Shown in pieces: positions 1 through 5,319 of a stretch of DNA of 5,319 nucleotides. The notes beneath the pieces are model-generated. The model ran no database searches, was not told where the DNA came from, and saw nothing but the letters and a program-made list of their open reading frames with translations. This stretch comes from DATJPR01 sp035506295. GTDB taxonomy: Bacteria > Bacteroidota > Ignavibacteria > UBA10030 > UBA6906. Both the position numbers and the translations under genes were made by a program. Location: the NCBI GenBank assembly GCA_035506295.1, contig DATJPR010000180.1:1-5319 (forward strand). The letters are read 5' to 3'. Position 1 is the first letter of the stretch. Each line of letters starts with the position of its first letter.

Positions 1-861
1 CATGTACCGGTCCCAGCAATCGCCGACTGTTCCCTTCAGCCCGCGGCCGATCGGGATTTCAAAATCGAGCTTCGGGTAGACTGAATAGGGATCATTCTTT
101 CGGATATCCCAGCGGACACCGGACCCGCGCAGCGTCGGGCCGCTCACACCGCAGTTGATGGCCACATCGGCCGGCAGGACGCCGACGTTCGCCGTGCGTT
201 CGATGAAGATTTTGTTGAAGGAAAGGAGCTCGTTCAGCTCGACGATCTTCGGTTTGAAGTACGTACAGAAATCGCGGACCTTCCGTTTGAAATTCGGCGT
301 AACGTCGTGCGACAGCCCGCCGATCCAGATATAATTATAGAGCAACCGGGCGCCACAGGTCTCTTCGAAGATGTCGAGAATGTGTTCGCGGTCGCGCATG
401 CAGAAGAGGAACGGCGTGAAGGCGCCGATGTCCATGCCGTACGTTCCGAGGGCGATCAGGTGGCTCGCGATGCGGGAGAGCTCCGCCATGATGACGCGGA
501 TATACTCGACGCGGTCGGACACTTTGATCCCCAGCAGTTTCTCCGCCGCAACGACATAGCCGTATTCGTTGGTCATCGCTGCGACATAGTCCAGACGGTC
601 CGCATACGGGATCACCTGCTGGTAGCTGGTCATCTGCTCGCAGTGCTTCTCAAAACACCGGTGGAGATACCCGATGTAGGGAATCACGTCGACGACCACC
701 TCCCCTTCGACGACGAGTTCCAGCCGGAGGACGCCGTGGGTCGAAGGGTGCTGCGGGCCCATGTTGATGACCATTTCCGTCGGTCGCAACGGACGGCCGA
801 TGCCCGGCACGGTGTCGGGACGTCGTGCCGTCAGCTCGGGAGCTGTGAGAGTCTCGTTCAT
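1..861 (-). CDS. nuoD: NADH-quinone oxidoreductase subunit D (NuoD, 49-kDa type), 3' end beyond the window
   Basis: This is the quinone-site subunit of the complex I peripheral arm; with NuoB it forms the cavity where cluster N2 reduces quinone. I translated 287 codons, open from ATG at 861 to the window edge, against about 400 in the family, so roughly the last quarter is missing. Visible family motifs are GPQHPSTHG (residues 35-43), IGYLHRCFEK (63-72), PYADRLDY (85-92), NYIWIGG near the middle, and SGVRWDIRK and PYSVYP in the last third. By manual alignment with the Thermus Nqo4 sequence as I remember it, His42 and Tyr92 match the quinone-contacting His38 and Tyr87. The start overlaps the nuoC stop by one base (TGATG). 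I see no convincing Shine-Dalgarno sequence, so translation is probably coupled to nuoC. It is not fused to NuoC as in E. coli. Cys69 replaces the glycine common at that position in many homologues. Confidence 0.97.
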   Translation of the reverse strand, partial: MNETLTAPELTARRPDTVPGIGRPLRPTEMVINMGPQHPSTHGVLRLELVVEGEVVVDVIPYIGYLHRCFEKHCEQMTSYQQVIPYADRLDYVAAMTNEYGYVVAAEKLLGIKVSDRVEYIRVIMAELSRIASHLIALGTYGMDIGAFTPFLFCMRDREHILDIFEETCGARLLYNYIWIGGLSHDVTPNFKRKVRDFCTYFKPKIVELNELLSFNKIFIERTANVGVLPADVAINCGVSGPTLRGSGVRWDIRKNDPYSVYPKLDFEIPIGRGLKGTVGDCWDRYM

Positions 862-1340
862 CAGTACGGTACTTTCATGCCATTGTAAAACGTCGGCACC
901 TGGTAATCCTTGCGCAACGGATGTCCTTCCCAGTCATCGGGAAGAAGAATGCGACGGAGATCGGGATGACCGTCGAATACGATGCCGAACAGGTCGAACG
1001 CCTCACGCTCATGCCAGTCCGCACAGTGCCATACCCGAGCCACGGAAGCGACGTGGGGTTGATCGACCGTGACCTGCACCTTGAGCGTGATCTTGTGGGT
1101 GAGCGCGATGGAGTCGAGATGGTAGACGACGCCGAGCTTGCCGCCGGTGTAGTCCATGCCCGACAGGCACATCAGCGAATCGAATTTCATCCGCTCGTCG
1201 TCGCGAAGAAATGTCGCGATCTCCGCCGCCGTTTCCGGTTTGACGACAATGAACGGATCGAGAACGCCTTCGGTCTTGGCATCGACGACAGCGTCGCCGA
1301 AGCGTTCCTTCACGATCGTGAGAATTTCCGGAGCCGTCAT
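861..1340 (-). CDS. nuoC: NADH-quinone oxidoreductase subunit C (NuoC, 30-kDa type)
   Basis: NuoC is a soluble structural subunit of the complex I peripheral arm that packs against NuoD and NuoB; it carries no redox centre. The 159-residue product has the usual small-NuoC length and ends in the 30-kDa subunit signature: EREAFD at 111-116, then from 124 to 146 GHPDLRRIL, DWEGHP and LRKDY. The N-terminal half (about 1-100) is the less conserved alpha/beta domain. The ATG at 1340 overlaps the nuoB stop (ATGA). AAGGGGG ends 7 nt upstream, inside nuoB, and is a reasonable ribosome binding site. The stop codon overlaps the nuoD start by one base. Nothing is missing or disrupted. Confidence 0.97.
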   Translation of the reverse strand: MTAPEILTIVKERFGDAVVDAKTEGVLDPFIVVKPETAAEIATFLRDDERMKFDSLMCLSGMDYTGGKLGVVYHLDSIALTHKITLKVQVTVDQPHVASVARVWHCADWHEREAFDLFGIVFDGHPDLRRILLPDDWEGHPLRKDYQVPTFYNGMKVPY

Positions 1341-1831
1341 ACCTTCACCCCCTTGGCGAGGCTTTCACGGCGGACTTTTTCCTGGAGTTTCATCAGGCCT
1401 TCCATCAGGGCTTCGGGCCGGGGCGGACATCCGGGGACGTAGACATCGACGGGAATGACCCGGTCGACGCCTTTGAGGACGTGGTAGCCGTGTTCCCAAT
1501 AGGGGCCGCCGCAGTTGGAGCAGCTCCCCATGGAAATGACGTAGCGCGGTTCCGACATCTGGTCGTACAGCTTGCGGACACGGGAGGCCATCTTCAGCGT
1601 CACCGTTCCGGCGACGATCATGACATCCGACTGCCGCGGCGAGCCGCGGAAGAAGGTCCCGAACCTGTCGAAATCATAGTGCGAGGCTCCGGTCGCCATC
1701 ATCTCGATGGCGCAACACGCGAGGCCAAACTGCATCCCCCAGAGAGACGACAGCCGTGCCCAGTTCAGCAGCGCATCCATCGACGTGACAAACACGTTGC
1801 TGTTCTCAAAACGTTGATCGAGAAGTCCCAA
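1337..1831 (-). CDS. nuoB: NADH-quinone oxidoreductase subunit B (NuoB, PSST type), TTG start
   Basis: NuoB holds the [4Fe-4S] cluster N2, which passes electrons to quinone. The product is 164 residues from the TTG at 1831. The N2 ligands are all present: the adjacent pair Cys39-Cys40 in GLACCAIEMMA, Cys104 in GSCSNCGGPYW, and Cys135 in VPGCPPRPEAL. An additional Cys107 sits three residues after ligand Cys104, where many homologues have Ser. Start choice: no ATG exists before codon 18, within the conserved fold. The frame is open to a TTG at 1837, which would overlap the nuoA stop by 4 bp, but GAGG (1839-1842) lies only 1 nt from that codon. From the TTG at 1831 the same GAGG has a normal 7-nt spacing and gives the N-terminus MGLLDQ, which looks typical for the family. 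The stop overlaps nuoC by 4 bp. Confidence 0.96.
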   Translation of the reverse strand: MGLLDQRFENSNVFVTSMDALLNWARLSSLWGMQFGLACCAIEMMATGASHYDFDRFGTFFRGSPRQSDVMIVAGTVTLKMASRVRKLYDQMSEPRYVISMGSCSNCGGPYWEHGYHVLKGVDRVIPVDVYVPGCPPRPEALMEGLMKLQEKVRRESLAKGVKV

Positions 1832-1833
1832 GG

Positions 1834-2268
1834 TCAAACCTCAATTTCGTCTTGGATCGAAGATGAGTGCACTCCCACGCCATGCTCGTATTGCGGGACG
1901 GCGGGCGACGGCTTGTCCCAATCGAGATCGCCGTTCCTCCATGCATAGGCATAGCCCACGAGGAGAATCACGAGGAACACCGCCATCTCGATCAACGCGA
2001 ACCAGCCGAGTCCTTTATACACCGTGGCCCAGGGAAAGAGGAAAACCACCTCGACATCGAAGATGAGGAAGACGAGTGCGACGACGTAGAAGCGGATGTT
2101 GAAGCGGATGCGGGTATCGCCGATCGGCGATTCTCCACATTCATAGGTGGAGAGCTTGCTGGGGTACGGGCGGTGGGGGCGCAGGAGCCAGGCGGTGACA
2201 AGACCGATGGCCACGAAGAGCGCCCCGACGATGAGAAAGATCAGTACGCGACCGAATTCGGTGAGCAT
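1834..2268 (-). CDS. nuoA: NADH-quinone oxidoreductase subunit A (NuoA, ND3 type)
   Basis: NuoA is a small integral membrane subunit at the junction of the membrane and peripheral arms of complex I, next to the quinone channel. The 144-residue product has three predicted membrane helices, about 7-29, 61-81 and 90-110. The hallmark loop between helices 1 and 2 reads TYECGESPIG (41-50); Cys44 corresponds to the loop cysteine known from mitochondrial ND3. RIRFNIRFY (53-61) and IFDVEVVFLFPWA (69-81) follow, with the conserved acidic pair Asp71 and Glu73. A charged, proline-containing tail (about 116-144) makes it somewhat longer than the roughly 120-residue minimum; I assign it no role. It is the first gene of the nuo operon. 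ATG at 2268 is preceded by GGAG at 2279-2282 with a long 10-nt spacing. The stop lies 2 bp before the preferred nuoB start. Confidence 0.96.
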   Translation of the reverse strand: MLTEFGRVLIFLIVGALFVAIGLVTAWLLRPHRPYPSKLSTYECGESPIGDTRIRFNIRFYVVALVFLIFDVEVVFLFPWATVYKGLGWFALIEMAVFLVILLVGYAYAWRNGDLDWDKPSPAVPQYEHGVGVHSSSIQDEIEV

Positions 2269-2470
2269 GCCTGTGCATCTCCGGGATCCGTGGAGAACAG
2301 TATCACGTCGATCGGGAATTCACGGCCGTTTTGCCCTTTGCCGCGGGTCCGGCGACCGTTGAGGCTGGTGCGCTCCATGGACGACAGGAAGGAACCGAAG
2401 CGAGACTCGCCGGGGACTGTTGCGGTGTGAATACCAACGTGGGCTGCCTGTGTGCCGATCAAACGTTCAG
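2269..2470 (-). other. Long 5' leader of the nuo operon (predicted)
   Basis: If transcription starts 6-7 nt after the predicted -10 element, nuoA has an untranslated leader of about 200 nt, long for a housekeeping operon. Inside it I see an 11-bp near-perfect palindrome, GCGAGTCTCGC (2400-2410), a pyrimidine-rich stretch around 2385-2395, and an inverted repeat over the nuoA ribosome binding site. I do not recognise a known riboswitch or ribosomal leader class. An open frame crosses the region on the same strand (TTG at 2462 to a stop at 2241, with an internal ATG at 2378), but neither start has a Shine-Dalgarno sequence, so I do not call it a gene. Confidence 0.4.
2278..2296 (-). promoter_or_regulatory. 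Inverted repeat covering the nuoA Shine-Dalgarno sequence
   Basis: On the nuoA transcript TCTCC (2292-2296) is complementary to GGAGA (2278-2282), with a 9-nt spacer. The 3' arm contains the GGAG that serves as the nuoA ribosome binding site, 10 nt before its ATG. Such a hairpin could reduce ribosome access to nuoA. The stem is only 5 bp, so chance is a real alternative. Confidence 0.3.
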
Positions 2471-2476
2471 CGATCC

Positions 2477-2506
2477 AATATACTCAAAAAATCTGCGCAA
2501 AGTCAA
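2477..2506 (-). promoter_or_regulatory. Predicted promoter of the nuo operon
   Basis: Reading toward nuoA, TTGACT (2501-2506) and TATATT (2477-2482) are separated by 18 bp; each differs from the sigma70 consensus at one position. The -10 region continued to TATATTGG also matches the Bacteroidota -7 element TAnnTTTG at all but one base, so the site would suit either sigma class. The spacer contains a six-T run. The predicted start of transcription is near 2470. It is the best promoter-like sequence in the gap before nuoA. Confidence 0.65.
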
Positions 2507-2522
2507 CGAAATGCGGGCGCAG
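2486..2522 (-). terminator. Possible intrinsic terminator after the exporter unit, overlapping the nuo promoter
   Basis: On the minus-strand transcript CTGCGC (2517-2522) pairs with GCGCAG (2493-2498), followed after one A by six Ts (2486-2491). The U-tract lies only on this strand, so any terminator would act on transcripts coming from the exporter genes. The 18-nt loop is long, which weakens the call. Two other GC-rich hairpins lie just upstream: GGGCG/CGCCC (2515-2528), which shares bases with the first arm and so competes with it, and CCCG/CGGG (2526-2537). Confidence 0.4.
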
Positions 2523-2569
2523 TCGCCCCGTGACGGGCAACGAGTGTGCCAGAATCGATCGGCAAAATC

Positions 2570-2613
2570 TCGACGGATGGAACAGTTTGACCGCGGGTGG
2601 TGGCGGGGGGTTT
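2570..2613 (-). other. C-rich, G-poor stretch after the permease gene
   Basis: About 45 nt after the permease stop the transcript becomes C-rich and G-poor, with six consecutive Cs and then CGCCACCACCC (2595-2610) and few Gs around them. Such sequence can act as a Rho loading region, and the gene end has no strong hairpin of its own. The opposite strand reads GGGTGGTGGCGGGGGG, which could form a two-layer G-quadruplex. Both readings rest on composition only. Confidence 0.25.
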
Positions 2614-2657
2614 CCAAGAATTGAGAATCGAGGCGTCGCGAATTGCGATTTCAGGAG

Positions 2658-3728
2658 TCACTCCCACCGGAACAACTTCACGGCAACCGTGCAGGAGATG
2701 ACGCCCCAAATCAAGAGTCCGATGATCTGCGGTCCCACCTGCATCACGGATGCGCCGTCGATCGCCACGCCACGCATCCCGTCCGCGAGGGGGGTAAGAG
2801 GAATGTAGTCCGTGATCACCCGGACAAGCCCGGGCAGATTGCTACGGCTGAAGAACACGCCGGAGAGCAGCATCATCGGCAGGGAGATGATGTTGGCGAT
2901 CGGAGCCACCTGGTCCTCCGTGTCCGAGACGCCGGCGATCGCGAATCCAAACCCGAGAAATACCGTGGTGCCCAGCAGGCCGAGAACGATCATGAGAAGG
3001 ATACTGCCGATGAAGTGAAGATGGAGAAAGAGGATGCCGACCCCGACCATCAGGCCGATTTGCAGCATCGTGACGAAAACACGCATCGCCACCTGGGCGG
3101 TGATGAAGTCGCGCGGCCGGATCGGCGTCACCGAAAGCCGACGGAAGATCCCCCGTTTCTTGAGCGACACGAATCCGAACGCAACGCCAAACACCCCGAG
3201 CTGCATGATCGACATCGCGATCACGCCAGGGATGAGAAAATCGAGATAGGTGAGGTTCCTGCTCTTGACGGATTTCGGAACAAGGACGATCCTCCCGGGC
3301 ACATGGGTGCGTTTGAAGACACCCTCATCCAGCACGCGCTGGACAACCAACATGCCGACCTGCGCCTGTTGCGGTTTCCCGTCATTAAGATATGCCGTGA
3401 CGGACGCGGAGTCCGTCGGCGACGTTCCAACGTCCAGGACGAGATCGCGTTCCCCTTTCTGAAGCTCGGCGAGTTCCGTCGCACGATCGCCTTCGGTGAT
3501 CTTCAGCGTCCCGACTGCTTTAAGCTGCTCGAGCCATGCGGGGCGCCCGGCGGTTCCCTGCGGCTCCACGATGACGCCGATGTCGACTGTCCCCATGCCG
3601 TTGAATTTGACAAAGCTGAACAAGACGATAAGGAAGAGCGGCAGCAGGAACGACCAGATCAGGGTCTCCCGTTGACGGAAATACATCTTAAACGACACGA
3701 CAGTGAGTTTCCAGATCGTCCCCATCAT
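2658..3728 (-). CDS. ABC-2-type transporter permease subunit
   Basis: This is the membrane subunit of an ABC exporter of the DrrB/YadH type, working with the ATPase encoded just upstream. The 356-residue product has the ABC-2 layout: a first membrane helix (about 25-41), a soluble extracytoplasmic domain (about 43-160), then five helices near 164-187, 215-237, 242-265, 278-294 and 335-352. Family-like motifs are YLDFLIPGVIAM (161-172), KRGIFRRLSVTPIRP (191-205) in the cytoplasmic coupling region, and LPMMLLSGVFF (283-293). The large external domain resembles exporters with an ABC2_membrane_3-like arrangement rather than the minimal type. The ATG at 3728 overlaps the ATPase stop by 4 bp and is followed at once by a second ATG; GGGA is spaced better for the second, so the true start may be one codon later. 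The substrate (drug, lipid, polysaccharide or antibiotic) cannot be inferred. Confidence 0.9.
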   Translation of the reverse strand: MMGTIWKLTVVSFKMYFRQRETLIWSFLLPLFLIVLFSFVKFNGMGTVDIGVIVEPQGTAGRPAWLEQLKAVGTLKITEGDRATELAELQKGERDLVLDVGTSPTDSASVTAYLNDGKPQQAQVGMLVVQRVLDEGVFKRTHVPGRIVLVPKSVKSRNLTYLDFLIPGVIAMSIMQLGVFGVAFGFVSLKKRGIFRRLSVTPIRPRDFITAQVAMRVFVTMLQIGLMVGVGILFLHLHFIGSILLMIVLGLLGTTVFLGFGFAIAGVSDTEDQVAPIANIISLPMMLLSGVFFSRSNLPGLVRVITDYIPLTPLADGMRGVAIDGASVMQVGPQIIGLLIWGVISCTVAVKLFRWE

Positions 3729-4498
3729 TCGTCCCGCAGAGTGTGGCCGGTGAGATTCAGAAATACGTCCTCGAGCGTCGCCATCCGTTGCACCCTCGTG
3801 CTGGAAAATCCGTTCTGAAGGAGTTGATCAATGAGCGCATGCGGATTGTCCATCGTCGCGATCTTCCCGTGATCCATGATCGCAACGCGGTCGCAGAGTT
3901 CCTCGGCCTCATCCATGTAGTGCGTCGTCAGCACGACCGTGGTTCCCTCTTCTCTGATGCGTTTCACGATGCCCCACAGATGGCGCCGCGCCTGAGGATC
4001 GAGACCGGTAGTCGGCTCATCGAGAAAAAGGACCAGTGGATCGTTGACCAACGCGGCCGCAATGGAGAACCGTTGTTTCTGGCCGCCGGAGAGCTCGGTG
4101 ACCATCGCATTCGCCCGATCGTGGAGCTCCACTTCCTTCAGGAGCGCGATCGGGTCAACCGTTCTTCCGTAGAGGGTGCCAAACAGATCGAGGAGTTCGT
4201 CGAGGCGCAGGCGATCGAAGAACGAGGAGGATTGGAGCTGGACGCCGATGATCCGCTTCACGTCATCCGGGCGGTCGCGGACATCGATCCCGCCGACGGT
4301 GATCGAGCCTTCGTCGAACGGGCGCAGAGTCTCGATGCATTCAAGGGTCGTCGTCTTTCCCGCGCCGTTCGGCCCAAGGATCCCGAAGATTTCCTTCTTC
4401 CCTACTTCAAACGAGATGCCGTCGACGGCGACAAGCGAACCATAGCGTTTTGCGAGAGCACGGACAACAAGAACTGGATCATTCGCGTCTGATGTCAT
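3725..4498 (-). CDS. ABC-2-type transporter ATP-binding protein (DrrA/YadG-like)
   Basis: This is the cytoplasmic ATPase that powers the exporter whose permease is encoded next. The 257-residue product has a complete nucleotide-binding domain: Walker A GPNGAGKTT (42-50), Q-loop Gln89 in GVQLQSS, signature LSGGQKQR (136-143), Walker B LVLFLDEPT (155-163) with catalytic Glu161, D-loop GLD (165-167) and H-loop His193 in TTHYMDEAEEL. The C-terminus has the LEDVFLNLTG motif typical of DrrA-type subunits. At about 257 residues it lacks the longer C-terminal domain of DrrA proteins near 310-330 residues. The ATG at 4498 overlaps the preceding stop (ATGA) and has a strong ribosome binding site, AGGAAGG (4501-4507). 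Its stop overlaps the permease start, so the pair is probably made in fixed ratio. Being a single-domain protein, it would have to dimerise. Confidence 0.95.
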   Translation of the reverse strand: MTSDANDPVLVVRALAKRYGSLVAVDGISFEVGKKEIFGILGPNGAGKTTTLECIETLRPFDEGSITVGGIDVRDRPDDVKRIIGVQLQSSSFFDRLRLDELLDLFGTLYGRTVDPIALLKEVELHDRANAMVTELSGGQKQRFSIAAALVNDPLVLFLDEPTTGLDPQARRHLWGIVKRIREEGTTVVLTTHYMDEAEELCDRVAIMDHGKIATMDNPHALIDQLLQNGFSSTRVQRMATLEDVFLNLTGHTLRDE

Positions 4499-5319
4499 AA
4501 CCTTCCTGCTTCTGCGAGTCCTCCGGGGACTCCTGGTCCGCGGAGCGAATCTGTCTCGGTAATCGTCATTCTCCGCGTGCAGTATCCTTCAAGATTTTCG
4601 AAGGTCACCGGCGTTGCCAGCGTGTCAAACGTTACTTCAACATACTGGACAACGCTCTGGTTCCGGTGAAGGCGCAATTCGACCGGGACCACCAGCGGCG
4701 ATGCGGGGAACGAATACCAACGAAAGACCTTTCTCCTGTCCGGCGTGATTGCATTCCGTGACAGTCCGACCGGTTCATAATTCGTCCAGCGGGCGGACAT
4801 GGCATCGAACGGTGACGGACTCACGAATCGTACCTCGACCTGATACGGACGGACCGGCATCGTCAACTTGACTGTCCGCAGGACGAGAGATGTCGAATCA
4901 TCCTGCGACTCGATGGAGTCGCGTGATGTGACCGTAACCCACCGTCGCGGGTCAATGGGCGGCCCGGCAATCTCAGTGCCCGTCCCGTGCGGGACCACCG
5001 TATCGCGCCCATCCCACAGGACGCGCAGGTCGTGGAACGGCTCGCTGGACTCGATACGCACGACACCGGAGGTGTCAAAGGAATTCCATGCCTGCCGCAC
5101 GATCACCGCCGGCTGCCATTTGCGGTCGTACGGCTTCTGCGATGCAACGTAGATCCCCAGAAGGACAACGATTGCACCCGTCACCGCAAGAGGCCGAGGC
5201 GTGGCGAAGTCGCGCAGATGAAGGAAGTCTTTCCCGACGGCGCGAACCAGTGCCACGGCGGCGTACGCAAATGACAACGTGTAGACACTCCAAAAGAGAA
5301 CGAAGCTAAAGTGATACAC
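4495..5319 (-). CDS. Membrane-anchored protein of unknown function, 5' end beyond the window
   Basis: I do not recognise this gene with confidence. The frame is open for 274 codons up to the window edge. The edge codon happens to be GTG, but with no upstream sequence there is no evidence that it is a start, and no ATG precedes the membrane segments. Visible are two hydrophobic helices (about 5-28 and 44-60 from the edge), joined by a basic segment, then a soluble domain of about 210 residues, rich in V, T and alternating hydrophobic/polar strands, that looks like a beta-sandwich. There are no obvious catalytic or metal-binding motifs in this part. The layout, final membrane helices followed by a beta domain, recalls the C-terminal part of multi-membrane-span M28 aminopeptidases related to ER metallopeptidase 1; that is a weak resemblance, and the peptidase domain would lie off the window. 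The stop overlaps the exporter ATPase start by 4 bp, implying co-expression. Confidence 0.8.
   Translation of the reverse strand: MYHFSFVLFWSVYTLSFAYAAVALVRAVGKDFLHLRDFATPRPLAVTGAIVVLLGIYVASQKPYDRKWQPAVIVRQAWNSFDTSGVVRIESSEPFHDLRVLWDGRDTVVPHGTGTEIAGPPIDPRRWVTVTSRDSIESQDDSTSLVLRTVKLTMPVRPYQVEVRFVSPSPFDAMSARWTNYEPVGLSRNAITPDRRKVFRWYSFPASPLVVPVELRLHRNQSVVQYVEVTFDTLATPVTFENLEGYCTRRMTITETDSLRGPGVPGGLAEAGRL

Noticed and set aside
307..888. A 193-codon plus-strand open frame
   Set aside because: It is antisense to nuoD, whose motifs GPQHPSTHG, YLHRCFEK and PYADRLDY are unmistakable on the minus strand.
921..1442. A 173-codon plus-strand open frame
   Set aside because: It is antisense to nuoC and the end of nuoB, both strongly conserved, and shows no features of its own.
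2440..2560. GGCACAC repeated on both sides of the nuo promoter (near 2450 and 2545, minus strand)
   Set aside because: A 7-bp direct repeat with differing flanks is too short to support an operator without comparison to other genomes.
2643..3818. A 391-codon open frame on the plus strand, the longest in the window
   Set aside because: It is antisense to the whole permease gene. Its product is rich in His, Asp, Arg and Glu, with no domain or hydrophobic core, as expected of the complement of a membrane protein gene in GC-rich DNA. The minus-strand permease has clear family motifs.
3743..4492. A 249-codon plus-strand open frame
   Set aside because: It lies wholly antisense to the exporter ATPase, whose Walker and signature motifs are intact; the antisense product resembles no family.
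2658..4498. The ABC pair as a drug-resistance (DrrAB) system
   Set aside because: The resemblance to DrrA/DrrB defines only the transporter class. No biosynthetic cluster, regulator or resistance marker is in the window, so no substrate or gene symbol is given.
1..5319. Signs of mobile elements, CRISPR, tRNA genes or phage
   Set aside because: I found no transposase or integrase, terminal inverted repeats, repeat-spacer pattern or tRNA-like cloverleaf. Outside 2269-2657 nearly every base is in a conserved or co-directional gene.

Overview
This 5.3-kb window comes from a moderately GC-rich bacterial chromosome. All seven genes lie on the minus strand in two tightly packed transcription units, so the window reads from right to left. 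NuoB and NuoD wording (GSCSNCGGPYW, HRCFEKH), separate rather than fused nuoC and nuoD, and a promoter that fits either a sigma70 or a Bacteroidota-type consensus together suggest the Bacteroidota/Chlorobiota/Ignavibacteria group. That placement is inference from memory of family sequences; no search was run.

Right part (5319 down to 2658): an upstream unit of three overlapping genes. First is the 3' part of a gene of unrecognised function, encoding two membrane segments and then a soluble beta-rich domain of about 210 residues. It overlaps by 4 bp an ABC-2-type exporter ATPase with all catalytic motifs intact. That gene overlaps by 4 bp the membrane permease gene. ATPase and permease make a DrrAB/YadGH-like half-transporter pair, which would work as a dimer of each; the substrate cannot be read from the sequence.

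Middle (2657 to 2269): a 389-bp intergenic region, the only gap in the window. It holds a C-rich, G-poor stretch just after the permease, a cluster of small GC-rich hairpins with a possible intrinsic terminator, and a good promoter (TTGACT, 18-bp spacer, TATATT) whose spacer contains the terminator's U-tract sequence. A leader of about 200 nt follows, ending in a small inverted repeat that covers the nuoA Shine-Dalgarno sequence.

Left part (2268 down to 1): the start of the respiratory complex I operon, nuoA-nuoB-nuoC-nuoD, in canonical order. The genes overlap or are 2 bp apart, and nuoD is cut by the window edge after 287 codons. NuoA is a proton-module membrane subunit beside the quinone cavity. 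NuoB carries cluster N2, the last electron donor to quinone. NuoC and NuoD complete the peripheral arm at the quinone site. Catalytic and ligand residues are intact in everything visible.

I see no mobile element, CRISPR array, tRNA or rRNA, and no evidence of a new multi-gene system. The less ordinary parts are the overlapping terminator/promoter, the nuoA leader, a TTG start for nuoB, and the unidentified membrane protein gene joined to the exporter.
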